NCBI GenBank assembly: GCA_016462055.1
Contig: JAEMTX010000142.1
Coordinates: forward strand, 1-5,124
Source of the DNA: Acidimicrobiia bacterium
GTDB lineage: Bacteria > Actinomycetota > Acidimicrobiia > Acidimicrobiales > Acidimicrobilacustridaceae
DNA length: 5,124 bases
Reading direction: 5' to 3'
Numbering within the stretch: the first letter of the stretch is position 1; each line of letters opens with the position of its first letter. The translations under genes and the position numbers were made by a program. Of this stretch, positions 5,024-5,124 are shown in pieces. The notes beneath the pieces are model-generated. The model was not told the origin of the DNA. It did no database searches and saw only the letters and a program-made list of their open reading frames with translations.

Positions 5024-5124
5024 ATGGAAGAAATCATGATCACCAGTTCCAGCGTGATGAATGCGGTGACGTTGACTGGCAACGAATATTTGCTGGTCTA
5101 CAACGTCTTCTCGCTGGTGGTGGC
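5024..5124 (+). CDS. Putative microbial rhodopsin (xanthorhodopsin/actinorhodopsin type), N-terminal fragment cut by window end
   Basis: An open frame from ATG 5024 runs to the window end and encodes about 33 residues. After a short polar leader it reads TLTGNEYLLVYNVFSLVVA. This resembles the helix-A start of Gloeobacter/xanthorhodopsin-type proton pumps, where I recall LTYGQFNLVYNAFSFAIA; the shared pattern is L-T-x-x-x-[YF]-x-L-V-Y-N-x-F-S-x-x-x-A. Actinorhodopsins of planktonic actinobacteria start alike, without a signal peptide. An in-frame ATG at 5036 has a better ribosome binding site (GGAAG at 5026-5030, 5 nt away) and may be the true start. If correct, the product is a seven-helix, retinal-binding, light-driven proton pump. 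The Schiff-base lysine, the proton acceptor/donor residues and the carotenoid-site glycine all lie outside the window, so pump type and activity cannot be judged. The call rests on one short motif recalled from memory. Confidence 0.65.
   Translation, partial: MEEIMITSSSVMNAVTLTGNEYLLVYNVFSLVV

Overview
The window looks like a chromosomal segment of a planktonic actinobacterium. This rests on the actinobacterial style of the BlaI-type repressor/M56 peptidase pair, a mid-50s GC content judged by eye, three lipobox-bearing lipoproteins, and a gene at the right edge whose first residues read like a xanthorhodopsin/actinorhodopsin-type light-driven proton pump. A freshwater or marine Acidimicrobiia- or Luna/acI-like lineage is the best guess; the lineage is inferred, not shown. 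There is no sign of a mobile element, CRISPR array, tRNA or rRNA.

Left block (18-1920, + strand): a tightly packed three-gene unit. It encodes a DUF305 lipoprotein with two His-His half-domains and a Met-rich linker, a BlaI/MecI/CopY-family winged-helix repressor, and a short M56 membrane metallopeptidase. The repressor and peptidase genes overlap by ATGA. The DUF305 stop also lies in an ATGA, which opens a 13-codon mini-ORF ending 3 nt before the repressor start. The likely logic is that an extracytoplasmic stress signal activates the peptidase, the peptidase inactivates the repressor, and the operon is derepressed. The peptidase has no penicillin-binding sensor domain and the repressor has no cysteines. 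Given the DUF305 partner, a metal (copper-like) or envelope signal is more plausible than beta-lactams, but this is inference.

Middle (1943-2653): a convergent minus-strand gene encodes a small uncharacterised lipoprotein, possibly from a leaderless promoter. A 285-bp divergent intergenic region follows, with a near-perfect palindrome and short direct repeats.

Right block (2654-5124, + strand): a branched-chain-amino-acid-type ABC substrate-binding lipoprotein with no permease or ATPase genes beside it; a complete TerC/YkoY-family membrane protein, the family implicated in Mn export, starting without a visible Shine-Dalgarno; a 182-bp leader region with a hairpin and a possible -10 element; and the first ~33 codons of the putative rhodopsin, cut by the window end. 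The long reading frames on opposite strands and in other frames over these genes look like shadows and are omitted.
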